Shown here: positions 25,934 through 36,274 of the stretch, piece by piece | Position numbering within the stretch: the first letter of the stretch is position 1 | Layout of the letters: the number at the start of each line of letters is the position of its first letter | Assembly (NCBI RefSeq): GCF_017815515.1 | Contig: NZ_CP072611.1 | Span: forward strand, 1,178,001 to 1,242,000 | DNA: 64,000 nt | Direction of reading: 5' to 3' | From: Aureimonas populi | Lineage (GTDB): Bacteria; Pseudomonadota; Alphaproteobacteria; Rhizobiales; Rhizobiaceae | The notes under the pieces: model-generated | The model's input: the letters and a program-made list of their open reading frames with translations, nothing else | Database searches by the model: none | Told to the model about the DNA's origin: nothing | Made by a program: the position numbers and the translations under genes

Positions 25934-28900
25934 GCCGGGAGAGCGGCTTCTTCCCGGCGGGGCAAGGGTTTTGCGAAATCGGCCTCGCCTCCAACTTCTC
26001 CTTCCTGCGCGGGGCCTCGCACGGGCGCGAGCTGGTGGTGGCCGCCAAGCTCCTGGGGCTCGGGGGCATCGGCCTTGCGGACCGCAATTCGGTGGCCGGC
26101 GTGGTGCGCGCCTATGCGCAGGCGCGGGTGGAGCGCTTCGCCTTCCGCCCCGGCGCGCGGCTCGTCTTCGCCGACGGCACGCCCGACATCTTCGCCTATC
26201 CGCGCGACCGGGCCGGATGGGGCAATCTGTGCCGGCTGCTGACGCTGGGAAACCTGCGGGCGCACAAGGGCGAGTGCCGCCTGTTCCTGCCCGACCTCCT
26301 GGATCGCGGCGCGGGGATGAACCTCGCCCTGCTGTGCCCCGATGCGCTGGGCGGCGCGGGGTGGGAGGCGGCGCAGAGCCTGTGCCGCCATGGGCTCGGC
26401 CCCTTGCGCGAGGCCTTTCCCGGCGCGGTGCGGCTGGCGGCGGCCTGCCGGCATGACGGGCTGGATGCGCGCCGGCTGGAGCGCGCCGCCCGGCTGGCGC
26501 GCGACATGGGCACGCCGCTGATGGCCACCAACGACGTGTTCCACCATGTGGAGGAGCGGCGGCGGATGCAGGACGTGCTCACCGCCATCCGCGAGCATGT
26601 GCCGCTTTCCGGGGCCGGCCGGCTCCTCTCGCTCAATGCCGAGCGGCGCCTGAAGCCCATGGAGGAGATGGCCGCTCTCTTCCGCGACCATCCCGGCGCG
26701 CCGGAGGAGAGCCGGCGCTTCTTCCAGGAGCTGTCCTTCGACCTGAAGAGCCTCGAATATCTTTATCCGGACGAGAAGCTGCGGCTGGGGCGCACGCCGG
26801 CCGAGGAATTGCGGGCGCTGGCCCGGGAGGGCGCGGCCCGGCGCTACCCGGAGGGCGTGCCGGAGACGGTGGCGCGGCAGATCGAGACGGAGCTGGGGAT
26901 CATCGGGCAACTGAAATACGAGCCCTATTTCCTCACCGTCCAGCGCATCGTGGAAGCGGCGCGCGCCATGGGCATCCTGTGCCAGGGGCGCGGCTCGGCG
27001 GCCAATTCCACCGTCTGCTACTGCATCGGCGTGACGGAGGTGAACCCGGCGCTGGGCGGCCTTCTCTTCGAGCGCTTCATCTCGCCCGACCGCGACGAGC
27101 CGCCGGACATCGACATCGATTTCGAGCATGAGCGGCGCGACGAGATCATGCAGTGGATCTTCGAGGAATACGGGCGAGACTGCGCGGCGCTCGCCGCCAC
27201 CGTCATCACCTATCGCGCCCGCTCGGCCGCGCGCGAGGTGGGCCGCGCCTTCGGCCTGTCGGACGATGCGGTGGCGGCCCTTTCCGGCTCGGTCTGGGGC
27301 TATTCCTCCTCGGACCTCGGCGCGCGCGAGGCGCGGGCGGCCGGCCTTGCCGAGGCCGACCCGACGACGCGCAACGTCCTCGACTTCTGCACCGAGATTT
27401 CCGGCTTTCCGCGCCATCTCTCCCAGCATGTCGGCGGCTTCGTGCTGACGCGCGGGCGCGTGGACGAGACCGTGCCGGTGCTTCACTCCGCGATGGAGGG
27501 GCGCACCATCGTGGAATGGGACAAGGACGATCTGGACGAATTGGGCATCCTCAAGATCGACATCCTGGCGCTGGGGATGCTCTCCTGCCTGAAGCGCGGC
27601 TTCGAGATGCTGCATGAGCATTACAGGCAGGAATTCCCCGCCATGCCGACGCTGGCGGGCATCGTGGGCGAGAGGGCGGGCGACGAGGCGCTCTATGCCA
27701 TGACGCACCGGGCCGACACGCTGGGCGTCTTCCAGATCGAGAGCCGGGCGCAGATGTCCATGCTGCCCAAGCTGAAGCCCGTGGCGTTCTACGACTTCGT
27801 CATCCAGGTCGCCATCGTGCGGCCCGGCCCGATCCAGGGCAACATGGTGCACCCCTATCTGAAGCGCCGGATGGGGCTGGAGGACGTCTCCTATCCGAGC
27901 GATGCATTGAAAGCGGTCCTGGAGCGCACGAAAGGGGTGCCGCTCTTCCAGGAGCAGGCGATGCAGATCGCCATCGTGGCGGCGGGCTTCACCCCGTCGG
28001 AGGCCGACAGGCTGCGGCGCGCCATGGCGACCTTCAAGCGCACGGGCGAGGTCGGCAATTTCAAGACCAAGATGGTCGAGGGCATGGTCGCCAACGGCTA
28101 TGAGCGCGATTTCGCCGAGCGCTGCTTCTCCCAGATCGAGGGCTTCGGCGAATACGGCTTTCCCGAAAGCCACGCGGCCTCCTTCGCGCTCCTCGTCTAT
28201 GCCTCGTGCTGGCTGAAATGCCATTACCCGGACGTCTTCGCCGCCAGCATCCTCAACGCGCAGCCCATGGGCTTCTACGCCCCCGCGCAACTCGTGCGGG
28301 ACGCGCGCGAGCACGGGGTGGAGGTGCGGCCCGTCTGCGTCAACCGCTCGCGCTGGGACCAGACGCTGGAGCCGGCCCCGTTCGAGCCCTCGCGCATCCA
28401 CCCGCGCCATGCCGACATGGCTGGGGCCATCTGGACGAAGCATGCCGTGCGGCTCGGCTTCCGGCAGGTGAAGGGGCTGGCGGAGGCCGAGATGCAGCGC
28501 CTCGCCTGGATATGCGAGACGAGCCTGCCCTTCGATTCGGTGCGCGACCTGTGGCTGCGCACCGGGCTGTCCCGCCGCACGGTGGAGCGGCTGGCGGATG
28601 CCGATGCCTTCGCCTGCCTCGGCCTTTCCCGCCGCGAGGCGCTGTGGGCGGCGCGCGCGCTCGACGAGGCCGGGGCGGCCGAGCGCCTGCCGCTCTTCGA
28701 CCTTTCGGCGCACAAGGACCTGCAGCGCGAGGAGGAGGCCGCCCTGCCGCCCATGCCGATGGGCGAGGAGGTGGTCAACGACTACCGCTTCCTCTCCCTC
28801 TCGCTGCGCGCCCACCCCCTTTCCTTCCTGCGCGCCGAGCTGCGCGCGCGTTCCGTGCTGCCCTGCGCGGCGCTCGGGGAGATGGAACCGGGCCGGCGCG

Positions 28901-29370
28901 TCTGCGTGGCCGGCATCGTCCTCATCCGCCAGCGGCCCGGCTCGGCCCGGGGCATCATCTTCATCACCGTGGAGGATGAGACCGGCATCGCCAACCTCAT
29001 CGTCAAGCCGCCGGTGTTCGAGCGCTTCCGCCCGCAGGTGCTGGGCGCGCGGCTGATGCGGGTGAAGGGGCGGCTGCAAGCCGATCGCGGCGTCGTCCAC
29101 GTCGTGGCGGACACGATCGAGGACCTGACGCCCCTCCTGTCGCGCATCGCCGAGGGCGGGCTCGACGGCGCGCGGACGCTGCAGCCGACGGACCATGTGA
29201 AGGCGCCCCTTCGCGCGCCGGACAAGAGCCGCGCGCCGGCCTCGCCCGGGCTTGCCGGCGAGATGGCGGGCGCGGCCGCGGCCCTCGGCGCGGCGCTGGC
29301 GCGGGCCGACGAAGTGCGCCGGCCGGGTCCGCCGGTGGCATCCTTCCCCAAAAGCCGCGATTTTCACTGA
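25930..29370 (+). CDS. dnaE2: DnaE2, error-prone DNA polymerase III alpha-like subunit
   Basis: The 1146-residue polymerase performs mutagenic lesion bypass with ImuAB. The N-terminal PHP domain starts FCEIGLASNFSFLRGASHG. The polymerase core shows GRGSAANSTVCYCIGVTE, the catalytic acids in PDIDIDFEHERRDE, LSQHVGGFVLTRG and VPLFQEQAMQIAIVAAGF. A helix-hairpin region and an OB fold (FITVEDETGIANLIV) follow. Length matches DnaE2 rather than replicative DnaE1 proteins. The start overlaps the imuB stop, so all three genes form one SOS operon. Confidence 0.95.
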   Translation: MSRESGFFPAGQGFCEIGLASNFSFLRGASHGRELVVAAKLLGLGGIGLADRNSVAGVVRAYAQARVERFAFRPGARLVFADGTPDIFAYPRDRAGWGNLCRLLTLGNLRAHKGECRLFLPDLLDRGAGMNLALLCPDALGGAGWEAAQSLCRHGLGPLREAFPGAVRLAAACRHDGLDARRLERAARLARDMGTPLMATNDVFHHVEERRRMQDVLTAIREHVPLSGAGRLLSLNAERRLKPMEEMAALFRDHPGAPEESRRFFQELSFDLKSLEYLYPDEKLRLGRTPAEELRALAREGAARRYPEGVPETVARQIETELGIIGQLKYEPYFLTVQRIVEAARAMGILCQGRGSAANSTVCYCIGVTEVNPALGGLLFERFISPDRDEPPDIDIDFEHERRDEIMQWIFEEYGRDCAALAATVITYRARSAAREVGRAFGLSDDAVAALSGSVWGYSSSDLGAREARAAGLAEADPTTRNVLDFCTEISGFPRHLSQHVGGFVLTRGRVDETVPVLHSAMEGRTIVEWDKDDLDELGILKIDILALGMLSCLKRGFEMLHEHYRQEFPAMPTLAGIVGERAGDEALYAMTHRADTLGVFQIESRAQMSMLPKLKPVAFYDFVIQVAIVRPGPIQGNMVHPYLKRRMGLEDVSYPSDALKAVLERTKGVPLFQEQAMQIAIVAAGFTPSEADRLRRAMATFKRTGEVGNFKTKMVEGMVANGYERDFAERCFSQIEGFGEYGFPESHAASFALLVYASCWLKCHYPDVFAASILNAQPMGFYAPAQLVRDAREHGVEVRPVCVNRSRWDQTLEPAPFEPSRIHPRHADMAGAIWTKHAVRLGFRQVKGLAEAEMQRLAWICETSLPFDSVRDLWLRTGLSRRTVERLADADAFACLGLSRREALWAARALDEAGAAERLPLFDLSAHKDLQREEEAALPPMPMGEEVVNDYRFLSLSLRAHPLSFLRAELRARSVLPCAALGEMEPGRRVCVAGIVLIRQRPGSARGIIFITVEDETGIANLIVKPPVFERFRPQVLGARLMRVKGRLQADRGVVHVVADTIEDLTPLLSRIAEGGLDGARTLQPTDHVKAPLRAPDKSRAPASPGLAGEMAGAAAALGAALARADEVRRPGPPVASFPKSRDFH

Positions 29371-29459
29371 CGGGGGACTCGTCCGGGTCGCGGCCGCTGC
29401 TATCTTGGACATATTCCAGCGCCCGACCGGGGGGACGTGCGCGTTTCGGCCGAGGGGAC

Positions 29460-30476
29460 ATGGGACAAGGGCGGCATCGCGCATGGCGGGGAAGCCGGTG
29501 GCCGGTGCTGCCGGGCCTCCTCGCGCTCACCTCCTGCCGGGGCGAGCAGTCGACCTTCGCGGGGGCGGGCGCCGAGGCGCTCGCCGTGGAGGCGCTGTTC
29601 TGGTGGATGCTGGCCGGGGCGGTGCTGATCTGGCTCTTCGTCATCGGCCTTTCGGTCTACGCCACCGTGGTGCATCCTGACCGCCACGGCGAGAAGAGCG
29701 GCATCCGGCTGATCGTGTGGGGCGGCTGCGCCTTTCCCGTGGTGACGCTGGCGGGGCTCCTGGCCTTCGGGCTGGGGCTGATGCCCGAGCTGCGCGCGGA
29801 GGCGAACGGGCCGCGCATCGCGGTGTCGGGCGAACGCTTCTGGTGGCGCATCCATTACGGGACCGAGGCGCTGCCCGGCGTGCAGCGCTCGCTGCCGCTG
29901 GAGGGCGTGGAAAGCGCCAACGAATTGTGGCTGCCGGTCGGCCGGCGCACCGAGCTGATGCTCGGCTCGCCGGATGTGGTGCATTCCTTCTGGGTGCCGG
30001 CCATCGCCGGCAAGACCGACATGATCCCCGGCCGCATCAACCGCCTCGTGCTGGAGCCGACGCGCGAGGGCGTCTTCAACGGCGTGTGCGCCGAGTTCTG
30101 CGGCACGGCCCACGCGCAGATGGGCTTTCGGGTGCGCGTCGTCTCGCCCGAGGCCTTCGAGGCGCATGTCGCGGCGCAGGCCGCGCCGGCGGCCGTGCCG
30201 GACCATCCCGGGCGCGCCGCCTTCATGCAGAACGGCTGCGCGGCCTGCCATGCGGTGCGCGGCACCGAGGCGGCGGGGCGGCTCGGCCCGGACCTGACCC
30301 ATGTCGGCTCCCGCCGGACGCTGGGAGCCGGGTTGATGGCGATGAACGCGGACAATCTCGCCCGCTTCATCGCCTCCCCCGAACATGAGAAGCCGGGGGC
30401 CGAGATGCCGGGATTCGCCATGCTGCCACAGGCCGAGATCGAGGCCATCGCGCTCTGGCTGGAGGCCTTGCAATGA
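29460..30476 (+). CDS. ctaC: Cytochrome c oxidase subunit II with fused cytochrome c (caa3 type)
   Basis: The 338-residue precursor has a lipoprotein-like signal (LLALTSC), two membrane helices, a cupredoxin domain and a C-terminal cytochrome c. The CuA ligands are in CAEFCGTAHAQM (Cys210, Cys214, His218, Met221) with His in DVVHSFWVP. Haem c binds CAACH at 260-264, with a Met ligand probably in AEMPGFAML. It accepts electrons from soluble cytochrome c for the oxidase. GAGGGGAC directly precedes the ATG. It overlaps the next gene by ATGA. Confidence 0.93.
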   Translation: MGQGRHRAWRGSRWPVLPGLLALTSCRGEQSTFAGAGAEALAVEALFWWMLAGAVLIWLFVIGLSVYATVVHPDRHGEKSGIRLIVWGGCAFPVVTLAGLLAFGLGLMPELRAEANGPRIAVSGERFWWRIHYGTEALPGVQRSLPLEGVESANELWLPVGRRTELMLGSPDVVHSFWVPAIAGKTDMIPGRINRLVLEPTREGVFNGVCAEFCGTAHAQMGFRVRVVSPEAFEAHVAAQAAPAAVPDHPGRAAFMQNGCAACHAVRGTEAAGRLGPDLTHVGSRRTLGAGLMAMNADNLARFIASPEHEKPGAEMPGFAMLPQAEIEAIALWLEALQ

Positions 30477-33100
30477 GCGCCGTGATGGAGGACGCCTTCG
30501 GGCTGCCGGGCGAGACGGGCGAGGAGGCGATCGCCCGCGTGGCGATCGAGGAGGCGCGGGCCGGGCGCGTGCCGCCGGCCTCCACGCGCGACCAGGAGGA
30601 CCCGGCCGTGCGCCGCGCGCAGGAGGCGCGCCTCATCGCGACATGGGCGACGCCGCCGGGCTGGCGCTACTGGTCGGATGTCAACAACACCACGGTCGGC
30701 GTCTGGTACACGGCCACCGCCTTCGCCTTCATGCTGTTCGCGGGCGTCCTGGGCCTGATGATCCGCGTGCAGCTTTCCGTGCCGGACAACGACTTCCTCA
30801 CCGCCACCATGTACAATCAGGTGTACACGCTGCACGGCACGGTGATGATGTTCCTCTTCGCCGTGCCGATCTTCGAGGCGGTGGCGATCATCCTGTTGCC
30901 GCAGATGCTGGGCGCGCGAGACCTGCCGTTCCCGCGCCTCTCGGCCTTCGGCTACTGGTGCTTCCTGATCGGGGGCATCTTCGTGTGCGGCTCGATCTTC
31001 TTCGGGCAGGCGCCCGATTCCGGCTGGTTCATGTATCCGCCGCTCACCACGCAGGAGCGCTTCACGCCCGGCTACGGCGCCGATATCTGGCTGCTCGGCC
31101 TCTCCTTCATCGAGGTGGCCTCCATCGCGGCGGCGGTGGAGCTGATCGTCGGCACGCTGAAGTGCCGCCCGCCCGGAATGCGGCTGAACCTGATGCCGCT
31201 CTACGCCTGGTACGTGCTGGTGGTGGCGGCGATGATCCTCTTCGCCTTCCCGCCGCTGATCGCCGGCGACATCCTGTTCGAGATGGAGCGCCTGTTCGAC
31301 TGGCCCTTCTTCGACCCCACGCGCGGCGGCGACCCGATGCTGTGGCAGCACCTCTTCTGGATCTTCGGCCATCCGGAGGTCTACATCATCTTCCTGCCCT
31401 CCATCGCGCTTCTGGCGATGATCATACCCACCTTCGCGCGGCGCCCGCTGCTCGGCTATTCCTGGATCGTGCTGGCGGCGGTGGGGACGGGCTTCCTCTC
31501 CTTCGGCCTGTGGGTCCACCACATGTACACGACGGGGCTGCCGTCGATCTCGCTCGGCTTCTTCTCCGCCGCCTCCGAGGCGGTGGCGATCCCGACGGGG
31601 GTGCAGATCTTCGTCTTCCTCGCCACGCTGCTGACGGGCCGCGTCCTCTATTCGGTGCCCATGCTCTGGGTGTCGGGGGCGCTGGCCATCTTCGTGCTGG
31701 GCGGGCTGACGGGCGTGATGGTGGCGCTGGTGCCCTTCGACTGGCAGGCGCACGACACCTATTTCATCGTGGCGCACCTGCATTACGTCATCATCGGCGG
31801 GGTGCTCTTCCCGATCCTCGCGGGCCTCTACTACTACTGGCCCATCGTCTCCTCGCGCCGCCTCTCGGACCGGGCGGGCAAGATCGCCTTCTGGCTGATG
31901 TTCTGCGGCTTCAACATCGGCTTCTTCCCCATGCACTATTCGGGGCTGATCGGGATGCCGCGCCGCATCTGGACCTTTCCCGGCGGCATCGGGCTGGAGT
32001 TGCCGAACCTCATCTCCAGCGTGGGCGCCTTCGTCTTCGCCGCCGGCTTCCTGGTCGTGGTCGTGGACGTCCTGCGCCCGCGCAAGGACCCCTATGCCGG
32101 CCGCAACACCTGGAACGCGGGCACGCTGGAATGGGCGGGCGAGGTGCCGGACCAGACCTGGGGCGTGCGCTCCGTGCCCATCGTCAGCACCCGCTACCCG
32201 CTGTGGGACCAGCCGAACTTCATCGACGACATGGACAAGGGCCGCTTCTACATGCCCGACGCCGAGGAGATGAAGCGCGAGACCATGGTGACGACCGTGC
32301 TCGACGCCGAGCCGGTGCAGGCCCTGCGCGTGCCGGGACCGAGCTTCGTGCCGATGGCGGCCGCCTTCTTCCTCGGCGGCTGCTTCATCGCCGCCACCTT
32401 CCATTACTGGACGCTGACGCTCGTCTCGCTGGCCGTGGCGGTCGGCGTCATCATCCTCTGGCTCTGGCGCGCCACCTCGGTGATCCCCGAGAAGGGCGAG
32501 AAGGATGTCGGGCGCGGGCTTTCCCTGCCCATCTACGTCTCCGGCCCGCATTCGGTGTCGTGGTGGGCGATGTTCATCACCATGCTGGGGGATTCCACCG
32601 CCTTTCTCAGCCTCGTCTTCGGCTATCTCTTCTACTTCACCGTCCATGAGAGCTTCCCGCCGCCGGGCGTGGAGGGGCCGGGCCTGTTCTGGCCGCTCGC
32701 CTCGCTGGCCCTCTTCGCCGCCACCTGGGCGCTGGCGCAGGGCGCGCGGCGCGCCATGGCCGGGGGGCGCGTCCTCACCGCGCGTCTGGCCATGGGGCTG
32801 GGCATCGCCGGCTCGCTGGCGGCCGGGGCGGCGCTGCTCATGGGCCCGCACGCCACCGGGCTCCAGCCGACGACGCATGTCTATCCCGCCATCGTCTGGC
32901 TGCTCGCCATCTGGACGGCGCTTCATGCGGGGGTCGGCGCGCTGATGCTCGGCTATTGCCTGGCGCGCTCGCTGGCCGGCCGGCTGACGCCGGAGTACGA
33001 CATCGACATCGCCAATGTCGCGCTCTACTGGCACTTCGCGGGCTGGACGGGGCTCGTCACCGTGTCCGTCCTCATCCTCGTGCCGCTGGGAGCCTCGTGA
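30473..33100 (+). CDS. ctaD: Cytochrome c oxidase, fused subunits I and III
   Basis: The 875-residue membrane protein joins a haem-copper oxidase subunit I (about residues 60-610) to a subunit III-like domain (about 620-875). The haem ligand His is in YTLHGTVMMF, HPEVY holds the crosslinked His-Tyr of the CuB site, and HH in LWVHHMYTTG and HLHYV give the other CuB and haem ligands. It reduces O2 to water while pumping protons. The 60-residue N-terminal extension is polar and unusual. The gene is coupled to ctaC and to the small gene that follows. Confidence 0.93.
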   Translation: MSAVMEDAFGLPGETGEEAIARVAIEEARAGRVPPASTRDQEDPAVRRAQEARLIATWATPPGWRYWSDVNNTTVGVWYTATAFAFMLFAGVLGLMIRVQLSVPDNDFLTATMYNQVYTLHGTVMMFLFAVPIFEAVAIILLPQMLGARDLPFPRLSAFGYWCFLIGGIFVCGSIFFGQAPDSGWFMYPPLTTQERFTPGYGADIWLLGLSFIEVASIAAAVELIVGTLKCRPPGMRLNLMPLYAWYVLVVAAMILFAFPPLIAGDILFEMERLFDWPFFDPTRGGDPMLWQHLFWIFGHPEVYIIFLPSIALLAMIIPTFARRPLLGYSWIVLAAVGTGFLSFGLWVHHMYTTGLPSISLGFFSAASEAVAIPTGVQIFVFLATLLTGRVLYSVPMLWVSGALAIFVLGGLTGVMVALVPFDWQAHDTYFIVAHLHYVIIGGVLFPILAGLYYYWPIVSSRRLSDRAGKIAFWLMFCGFNIGFFPMHYSGLIGMPRRIWTFPGGIGLELPNLISSVGAFVFAAGFLVVVVDVLRPRKDPYAGRNTWNAGTLEWAGEVPDQTWGVRSVPIVSTRYPLWDQPNFIDDMDKGRFYMPDAEEMKRETMVTTVLDAEPVQALRVPGPSFVPMAAAFFLGGCFIAATFHYWTLTLVSLAVAVGVIILWLWRATSVIPEKGEKDVGRGLSLPIYVSGPHSVSWWAMFITMLGDSTAFLSLVFGYLFYFTVHESFPPPGVEGPGLFWPLASLALFAATWALAQGARRAMAGGRVLTARLAMGLGIAGSLAAGAALLMGPHATGLQPTTHVYPAIVWLLAIWTALHAGVGALMLGYCLARSLAGRLTPEYDIDIANVALYWHFAGWTGLVTVSVLILVPLGAS

Positions 33101-33477
33101 TGCAGCTTCGCGGGCAGACGCAGGACACGCTGTGGACGCTGATCCTGACGCCCAGCGTCTGGGCGGGGCATTTCCTCTTCGCCTATGTGGCGGCGGCCTA
33201 TGCCTGCGCGCCCAACACGTCGATCTTCCAGACCATCGCGGGCGTGCGCATCGCCATCGCGCTCGCCACGGTCCTCTCGCTGGCGATCGTCGGCTGGGCG
33301 GGCTGGCGGGCGGCGCGCGAGTGGCGGATCAACGGCGGGGCCTTTCCCCATGACGGGGATTCGGCGGGCGTGCGCGAGCGCTTCATGGAGTTCTCCTCGC
33401 TGCTCCTGGCCGCGCTGTCCTTCATCGCCATCCTTTTCACCGCCATGCCGGCCCTGATGATCATGGACTGCCGATGA
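33100..33477 (+). CDS. Small membrane protein of the caa3 oxidase operon
   Basis: This 125-residue protein has three hydrophobic segments (around residues 14-35, 45-65 and 98-120). I do not recognise a named family. It is coupled to the oxidase (TGATG at the start) and to the cytochrome c gene (ATGA at the stop), so it is almost certainly an oxidase accessory or fourth subunit. The motif SVWAGHFLFAYVAAAYAC near the N-terminus contains a His and Cys in the membrane, which could hint at a haem or copper role; that is conjecture. Confidence 0.8.
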   Translation: MQLRGQTQDTLWTLILTPSVWAGHFLFAYVAAAYACAPNTSIFQTIAGVRIAIALATVLSLAIVGWAGWRAAREWRINGGAFPHDGDSAGVRERFMEFSSLLLAALSFIAILFTAMPALMIMDCR

Positions 33478-34661
33478 AGATGAGGCTCACCATCACGGGC
33501 CGGCGGCTGGCGCTGGCGGGGGCGGCCGCCATCGTCGCGGCGCTCGGCGTGTCCTGGTCGGGCCTCGTCTCCATCGCGGCCAATACGGGGCATTTCCAGG
33601 TGGTGGAGTGGTTCCTCCACTCCACGATGCGCAACGCGGTGCGCACCCAGTCGCTACCCTATTCCCTGCCCGAGGGGGTCGATCTGGCCGACCCCTCGCT
33701 GGTGCGGAGGGCGGCGGGGCATTTCGCCAGCGCCTGCTCCTCCTGCCACGGCGCGCCGGGGGTTCTGCAGAGCCCGACCGTGCTGGCCATGATGCCGCCG
33801 CCGCCGCGCCTGGAGGGGCAGGTGGGGCGCTGGGAGGACCGCGAGCTGTTCTGGATCGTGCGCCACGGCATCAAATATTCCGGGATGCCGGCCTGGACGA
33901 CGCAGGAGCGGCCCGACGAGGTCTGGGCGATGGTGGCGTTCCTGCGCGCGTTGCCCGGCATGGGCGAGGAGGAATACCGCACCCTGGCGCTGGGCGGCGA
34001 GGGCGTTGCGGGCCCGCCCTCGGGCCTTTCGACCGCCGGCTTCGACGGGGGCACGCAGGCAGCGCTCGCCGATTGCGCGCGCTGCCACGGGCTGGACGGG
34101 CTCGGGGTGGGCGCGGACGGTTCGGCCGGTGCTTTCCCCGTCATCGCCGGGCAGAGCGAGGCCTATCTCCTTTCGGCGCTCACCGCCTATGCGCGGGGCG
34201 AGCGGACCAGCGGCATCATGGAAGCGGCGGCCGGCATCCACACGCCGGACCGCTTGGCGGAGCTGGCGGCCCATTATGCCGGCCAGCCGGCCGCCGGCGC
34301 GGCCGGGGCCGGGGCGGAGCCACGCGGCGCGACGCTGGGGGCGGAGCATCGCGCGAGGGCCGTGCGCTCCTCCGGCTACGACGAGGCGCATCTGGCGGAA
34401 CTCGGCCGGCGCATCGCGCTGGAGGGCCTGCCCGAGCGAAAGCTGCCGGCCTGCCAGAGCTGCCACGGCGAGGCCGGCCAGCCGGCGGCGCCTTCCCTCG
34501 CCGGCCAGCCGGAATGGTATATCGCCGCCCAGCTCCAGCTCTTCAAGGAAGGCGCGCGCGGCGGCGGGCCCTTCGCGCATCTGATGGAGCCGATCGCGGT
34601 GAACCTGAAGGACGAACATATCGACGCGCTGGCCCTGCATTACGCAAGGGTGGGGCGGTGA
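33474..34661 (+). CDS. Triheme cytochrome c
   Basis: The 395-residue protein has an N-terminal signal/anchor (residues 10-30) and three c-type haem motifs: CSSCH (88-92), CARCH (201-205) and CQSCH (327-331). The second and third lie in paired cytochrome c4-like domains with Met-containing ends (GIMEAAAGIH, FAHLMEPIA). It is probably the periplasmic electron donor to the caa3 oxidase, with which it is translationally coupled. The first domain resembles alcohol-dehydrogenase-type cytochromes (GIKYSGMPAW). A dehydrogenase partner is not seen next to it. Confidence 0.88.
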   Translation: MKMRLTITGRRLALAGAAAIVAALGVSWSGLVSIAANTGHFQVVEWFLHSTMRNAVRTQSLPYSLPEGVDLADPSLVRRAAGHFASACSSCHGAPGVLQSPTVLAMMPPPPRLEGQVGRWEDRELFWIVRHGIKYSGMPAWTTQERPDEVWAMVAFLRALPGMGEEEYRTLALGGEGVAGPPSGLSTAGFDGGTQAALADCARCHGLDGLGVGADGSAGAFPVIAGQSEAYLLSALTAYARGERTSGIMEAAAGIHTPDRLAELAAHYAGQPAAGAAGAGAEPRGATLGAEHRARAVRSSGYDEAHLAELGRRIALEGLPERKLPACQSCHGEAGQPAAPSLAGQPEWYIAAQLQLFKEGARGGGPFAHLMEPIAVNLKDEHIDALALHYARVGR

Positions 34662-34780
34662 ACGCCGGGTTCATGCGAAGGGGTGTCGCTTCGGCGGGCG
34701 AGCTTGGTTAGAACCTCCCCTGACGTTCCAGGACCGATTCCCGCGTGGCTCCACGCGAGGAGCAGCAAAGGAAGATACCC

Positions 34781-35893
<1,113 letters not shown>

Positions 35894-35915
35894 CCGAATT
35901 GCGCCGGATCGACGC

Positions 35916-35947
35916 TTGACGAACATTAAACGTATGCACATTTAATG
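35916..35947 (+). promoter_or_regulatory. Promoter and dyad in front of brnA-like gene
   Basis: TTGACG at 35916 is followed 17 bases on by CATTTA (35939). The perfect inverted repeat CATTAAA (35924-35930) / TTTAATG (35941-35947) lies over this promoter. Such a dyad could be the operator for autorepression by the ribbon-helix-helix protein encoded next. Confidence 0.6.
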
Positions 35948-35987
35948 GAGATCAGTTTCGATCCGGCCGAGCGGGAGAGGCGCTGTC

Positions 35988-36266
35988 ATGAGCGGGAAGC
36001 CGAACGAGTCCGAAAACACCTTCATCGATCCTGACGACGCGCCGGAGTGGACGGAGAAAATGTTCGCCGAGGCGGACCTCTATCACGGCGAGACGCTGAT
36101 CCGCCGCGGTCGCCCGAAGGTCGCCCATCCGAAGGAGCGCATCACGCTGCGCCTCGACCAGGATCTGGCGGCGGCCTTGCGCGCGAGCGGCCGGGGATGG
36201 CAGACCCGCGTGAACCAGGCCCTGCGCGAGTGGATCGAGCGCGACGCGGCAAACGGAAGGATGTGA
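35988..36266 (+). CDS. BrnA-like antitoxin, orphan
   Basis: The 92-residue protein ends in a BrnA-type ribbon-helix-helix domain: RRGRPKVAHPKERITLRLD followed by ALRASGRGWQTRVNQALREW, the usual R-A-S-G-x-G-W-Q-T-R signature. BrnA binds DNA and neutralises the ribonuclease BrnT, whose gene normally lies just upstream. No brnT-like frame exists between frmA and this gene, so it is an orphan, perhaps a domesticated repressor. It splits the usual frmA-fghA pair, and its stop is eight bases before the fghA ATG, so it is likely co-transcribed with fghA. Confidence 0.8.
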   Translation: MSGKPNESENTFIDPDDAPEWTEKMFAEADLYHGETLIRRGRPKVAHPKERITLRLDQDLAAALRASGRGWQTRVNQALREWIERDAANGRM

Positions 36267-36274
36267 CGAGACGC

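Noticed and set aside
25882..29484. 1200-codon reverse frame opposite dnaE2
   Set aside because: Low-complexity Arg/His/Gly/Ala shadow of dnaE2; no domain pattern.
29855..33034. 1059-codon reverse frame opposite the cytochrome oxidase genes
   Set aside because: Composition is that of an antisense of hydrophobic codons (many Asp, His, Arg, Glu), with no motif and no start signal.
35894..35987. A brnT toxin gene upstream of the BrnA-like gene
   Set aside because: The 94-base spacer is too short for the roughly 90-residue BrnT, and no BrnT-like frame overlaps frmA.
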